From contig JAUJOO010000007.1 of the NCBI GenBank assembly GCA_030447585.1, positions 135,826 through 168,675 of the forward strand: a stretch of 32,850 nt of DNA, written 5' to 3'. The translations under genes were made by a program, and so were the position numbers. Within the stretch, counting starts at the first letter, position 1. Each line of letters starts with the position of its first letter. The DNA is from Nocardioidaceae bacterium (lineage in GTDB: Bacteria; Actinomycetota; Actinomycetes; Propionibacteriales; Nocardioidaceae). The notes under the pieces are model-generated. The model ran no database searches and had not been told where the DNA came from. It saw only the letters and a program-made list of their open reading frames with translations. Positions 30,845 to 32,850 of the stretch are shown piece after piece.

Positions 30845-32428
30845 TCAGCTGTGGTCGTCGACGAGGCGTGGGAAGAGCGCCGGACCCTTGGTGAGCGCCA
30901 CCCCCGGTGGCAGCTGCCCCCAGCGCCCGACATCCTGCAGACGCTGGTCCGAGAGCGCACCAAGCGACTGAGCCCCGAGGGCCTCCCAGAGTGCGGCTGC
31001 CGTCTTCGGCATGACGGCGCAGTGGAGCACTGCCACCGCCCGCAAAGACTCGGCTGCGGCGTACAGGATCGCCCCCAGCCGAGCGCGGCCTTCCGGGGAC
31101 TCGTCGGTCGCCACCTTCCATGGCTGCTGTTCGGTCACATACCCGTTGACACGGCTGACGAACTCGGCGACAGCCGTGACGGCCTCATGAATGGCCACGC
31201 GGTCGACCGCCTCCTCCGCCCGCTTGGCGGCGGTGGACAGGGCGTCCGCCAACTGCCTTTCAGCCTCGCCGGAACTTTTGCCCGTTGGCAGGCGACCGTC
31301 GAAGTACTTGCCCACCATGGCTGTGACGCGGGACGTGAGGTTTCCGAGGCCGTTGGCGAGCTCGCTCGTGTAGACGGCCGACATGTGCTCCCAGGAGAAG
31401 CTCCCGTCGGAGCCGAACGCGATCGTCTTCATGAAGTAGTAGCGGTAGGCATCGGAACCGAAGGTGTCGACGACCTCACTGGGATGGATGGCCGTGACCT
31501 TTGACTTGCTCATCTTCTGTCCACCGACCTGCAGCCACCCATGGGCGAAGACCCGCCGTGGTACGTCGACGCCGGCGGCCATCAGCATGGCCGGCCAGAT
31601 CACCGCATGAAACCGCAGGATGTCCTTGCCTACCAGCTGTACGTCGGCTGGCCAGATCCGGGCGAACGACTCCGGATCAGTGCCGAAACCGGCAGCTGTG
31701 GTGTAGTTGAGCAACGCGTCGATCCACACGTAGAAGACGTGCTTGTCGTCCCATGGGACCGGCACACCCCAGTCGAAGGTGGACCGGGAGATCGACAGGT
31801 CCTGCAGGCCTTGCCTGACGAACGAGATGACCTCGTTGCGTGCGCTCTCCGGCTGCACGAACGCCGGCTGCGACTCGTACAGTTCCAGCAGCCGGTCGGC
31901 GTACCTGCTCAGAGCGAAGAAGTAGTTGGCTTCCGAGAGGGTCTCGACGCCACGTTCATGGATCGGACAGAGCTTGTCGCCGCCGTCACCGTCGATCAGC
32001 TCAGCGGGCAGCTTGAACTCTTCACAAGCGATGCAGTACGGCCCCTCGTAGGTGCCCTCGTAGACGTCGCCGCGATCGTAGACCGCCTGCCAGAACTCGC
32101 GGACCCGCTCCGTGTGCCGCGGCTCCGTTGTACGGATGAAGTCGTCGTTGCTGGCGTCGATGACTGCCAGCACCGGCTCCCACTCCGTCTCGACCAGTTT
32201 GTCCGCCCACTCCATCGGGCTGACACCGTTCTGCTCGGCCGCCTCGAGCACCTTCTGACCGTGCTCGTCGGTGCCGGTGAGGAAGACGACGTCCTCGCCC
32301 CGTTGCCTGTGCCAGCGCGCGAGGACATCCGCGGCCACGGTCGTGTAGGCGTTGCCGATCGACGGAGGGGCGGTCACGTAGTAGATCGGGGTCGTGACGT
32401 AGAACGCCTTGTCGGGCTGTTCGGGCAT
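30845..32428 (-). CDS. metG: Methionyl-tRNA synthetase
   Basis: A 527-residue class I synthetase charging tRNA-Met. The catalytic core starts FYVTTPIYYVTAPPSIGNAY. The HIGH motif here reads SIGN (residues 23-26), without the usual first His. The zinc knuckle is CIAC-x-CPIH, then YVWIDALLNY, and KMSKS is intact at 305-309. The anticodon-binding domain follows. There is no C-terminal tRNA-binding EMAP domain, as in many short bacterial forms. ATG 32428 has no ribosome site, and a TAGGAT box lies 6 bases before it. It heads the run metG-tatD. Confidence 0.95.
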   Translation of the reverse strand: MPEQPDKAFYVTTPIYYVTAPPSIGNAYTTVAADVLARWHRQRGEDVVFLTGTDEHGQKVLEAAEQNGVSPMEWADKLVETEWEPVLAVIDASNDDFIRTTEPRHTERVREFWQAVYDRGDVYEGTYEGPYCIACEEFKLPAELIDGDGGDKLCPIHERGVETLSEANYFFALSRYADRLLELYESQPAFVQPESARNEVISFVRQGLQDLSISRSTFDWGVPVPWDDKHVFYVWIDALLNYTTAAGFGTDPESFARIWPADVQLVGKDILRFHAVIWPAMLMAAGVDVPRRVFAHGWLQVGGQKMSKSKVTAIHPSEVVDTFGSDAYRYYFMKTIAFGSDGSFSWEHMSAVYTSELANGLGNLTSRVTAMVGKYFDGRLPTGKSSGEAERQLADALSTAAKRAEEAVDRVAIHEAVTAVAEFVSRVNGYVTEQQPWKVATDESPEGRARLGAILYAAAESLRAVAVLHCAVMPKTAAALWEALGAQSLGALSDQRLQDVGRWGQLPPGVALTKGPALFPRLVDDHS

Positions 32429-32434
32429 GGCGCA

Positions 32435-32440
32435 ATCCTA
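32435..32440 (-). promoter_or_regulatory. -10 box of leaderless metG
   Basis: TAGGAT is a strong TANNNT box exactly 6 nt (TGCGCC) before the ATG. There is no Shine-Dalgarno sequence, so the mRNA should start at or next to the ATG. Confidence 0.6.
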
Positions 32441-32486
32441 GAGGCGACGTCCACCTGTTTCGCGTTCTGCAGCGGCGGAGCTGGAG

Positions 32487-32517
32487 TGTCCACCGTCTTG
32501 TCTGGCTACAGTGGACA
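32487..32517. other. Inverted repeat between rsmI and metG
   Basis: TGTCCAC (32487-32493) and GTGGACA (32511-32517) form a 7-bp inverted repeat with a 17-base spacer, 37 bases after the rsmI stop and about 58 bases before the metG start. There is no T tract. It could be a weak terminator or a protein site. Confidence 0.3.
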
Positions 32518-32553
32518 GCCTTCCTACCCACGCCACCGCGCCAAGCCGGTCGG

Positions 32554-32850
32554 TCAGCGATGGGCCGCGGCGTAGACGGCCTTCCTCGGTATGCCGGTCC
32601 GCCGGGCCACTGCCGCGACCGCGTCCTTGGTGCTGAGGCCACCCTCCACCTCAGCAGTCACCAGGGCGCGAACCGCGTCCTCTCCCAGCGGGACCGGGGC
32701 AGCGGGAGCGGCGCCAGATACGACGATGGTGATCTCGCCCCGGACTCCGTCGGCTGCCCACTTCGCCAGGTCAGCCAGCTCGCCACGGCGTACCTCCTCG
32801 TGGGTCTTGGTCAGCTCACGGCACACCGCGGCCCGGCGGTCGGAGCCGAA
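32554..32850 (-). CDS. rsmI: 16S rRNA 2'-O-methyltransferase RsmI, C-terminal part
   Basis: Only the last 98 codons are in the window; the gene continues beyond base 32850. FGSDRRAAVCRELTKTHEEV is the typical RsmI C-terminal motif, followed by RRGELADLAKWA and RGEITIVVSGA. The end (STKDAVAAVARRTGIPRKAV) is the usual helical tail. RsmI methylates C1402 of 16S rRNA. It is in the same direction as metG, 125 bases apart. Confidence 0.9.
   Translation of the reverse strand, partial: FGSDRRAAVCRELTKTHEEVRRGELADLAKWAADGVRGEITIVVSGAAPAAPVPLGEDAVRALVTAEVEGGLSTKDAVAAVARRTGIPRKAVYAAAHR

Overview
The window is 32.85 kb of high-GC bacterial chromosome, dense with housekeeping genes, most of them on the minus strand. 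The gene content and order point to an actinomycete. It carries the chain eno, ftsB/divIC-like, DUF501, ppx, with mazG, a SurA-like lipoprotein and mfd beside it. It also carries glmU, prs, rplY, pth with a tRNA-Gln just before glmU, and metG, tatD, rpfB, rsmA, ispE. From memory, the same sets sit together in Mycobacterium tuberculosis around Rv1007 to Rv1026. A Nocardioides-like relative in Propionibacteriales is my guess; the sequence alone does not fix it. I see no prophage, insertion sequence or CRISPR array.

Layout. 1-1.35 kb: a DUF4287 protein with a terminator, a BAX-inhibitor-like membrane protein and an odd tRNA with a UAA anticodon but a short variable loop. 1.5-2.9 kb: type II NADH dehydrogenase whose promoter overlaps a near-perfect Rex operator. 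2.9-7.2 kb: eno, ftsB-like, DUF501, ppx and udgB, tightly overlapping and probably one transcript. 7.3-12.4 kb: mfd, lipoprotein, mazG. 12.6-14.4 kb: cysQ-like phosphatase, then hsp20 divergent from an HspR-like MerR regulator with a HAIR-like operator between them. 14.4-18.6 kb: tRNA-Gln, glmU, prs, rplY and a frameshifted pth. 18.7-20.5 kb: acyl desaturase behind a 31-bp palindrome, followed by a TetR regulator. 20.5-21.5 kb: adenosine deaminase family protein. 21.6-24.1 kb: a P-loop kinase, trans-aconitate methyltransferase and VOC protein, divergent from a frameshifted MarR gene that resembles tamR, with two matching operators. 24-26.5 kb: a NUDIX hydrolase and a heavily damaged ABC-F gene. 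26.5-32.85 kb: ispE, rsmA, rpfB, tatD, metG and the 3' end of rsmI.

Three themes cross the window. (1) Several genes that lack a Shine-Dalgarno sequence have a TANNNT-like box exactly 6 nt before the start codon, which is the layout of leaderless mRNAs. (2) Short tandem duplications with 10 to 27 bp periods recur in linkers, C-termini and one stop-codon region (mfd, rpfB, tam, NUDIX, VOC, abcF). (3) Three genes (pth, marR, abcF) are broken by single-base losses in G/C runs, so either this assembly carries homopolymer errors or these genes are decaying; pth is normally essential, which favours errors at least there.

No clearly new multi-gene system was found. The best candidates for new biology are the TamR-like regulon with an added kinase, the desaturase/TetR palindrome, and the class I tRNA with a UAA anticodon.
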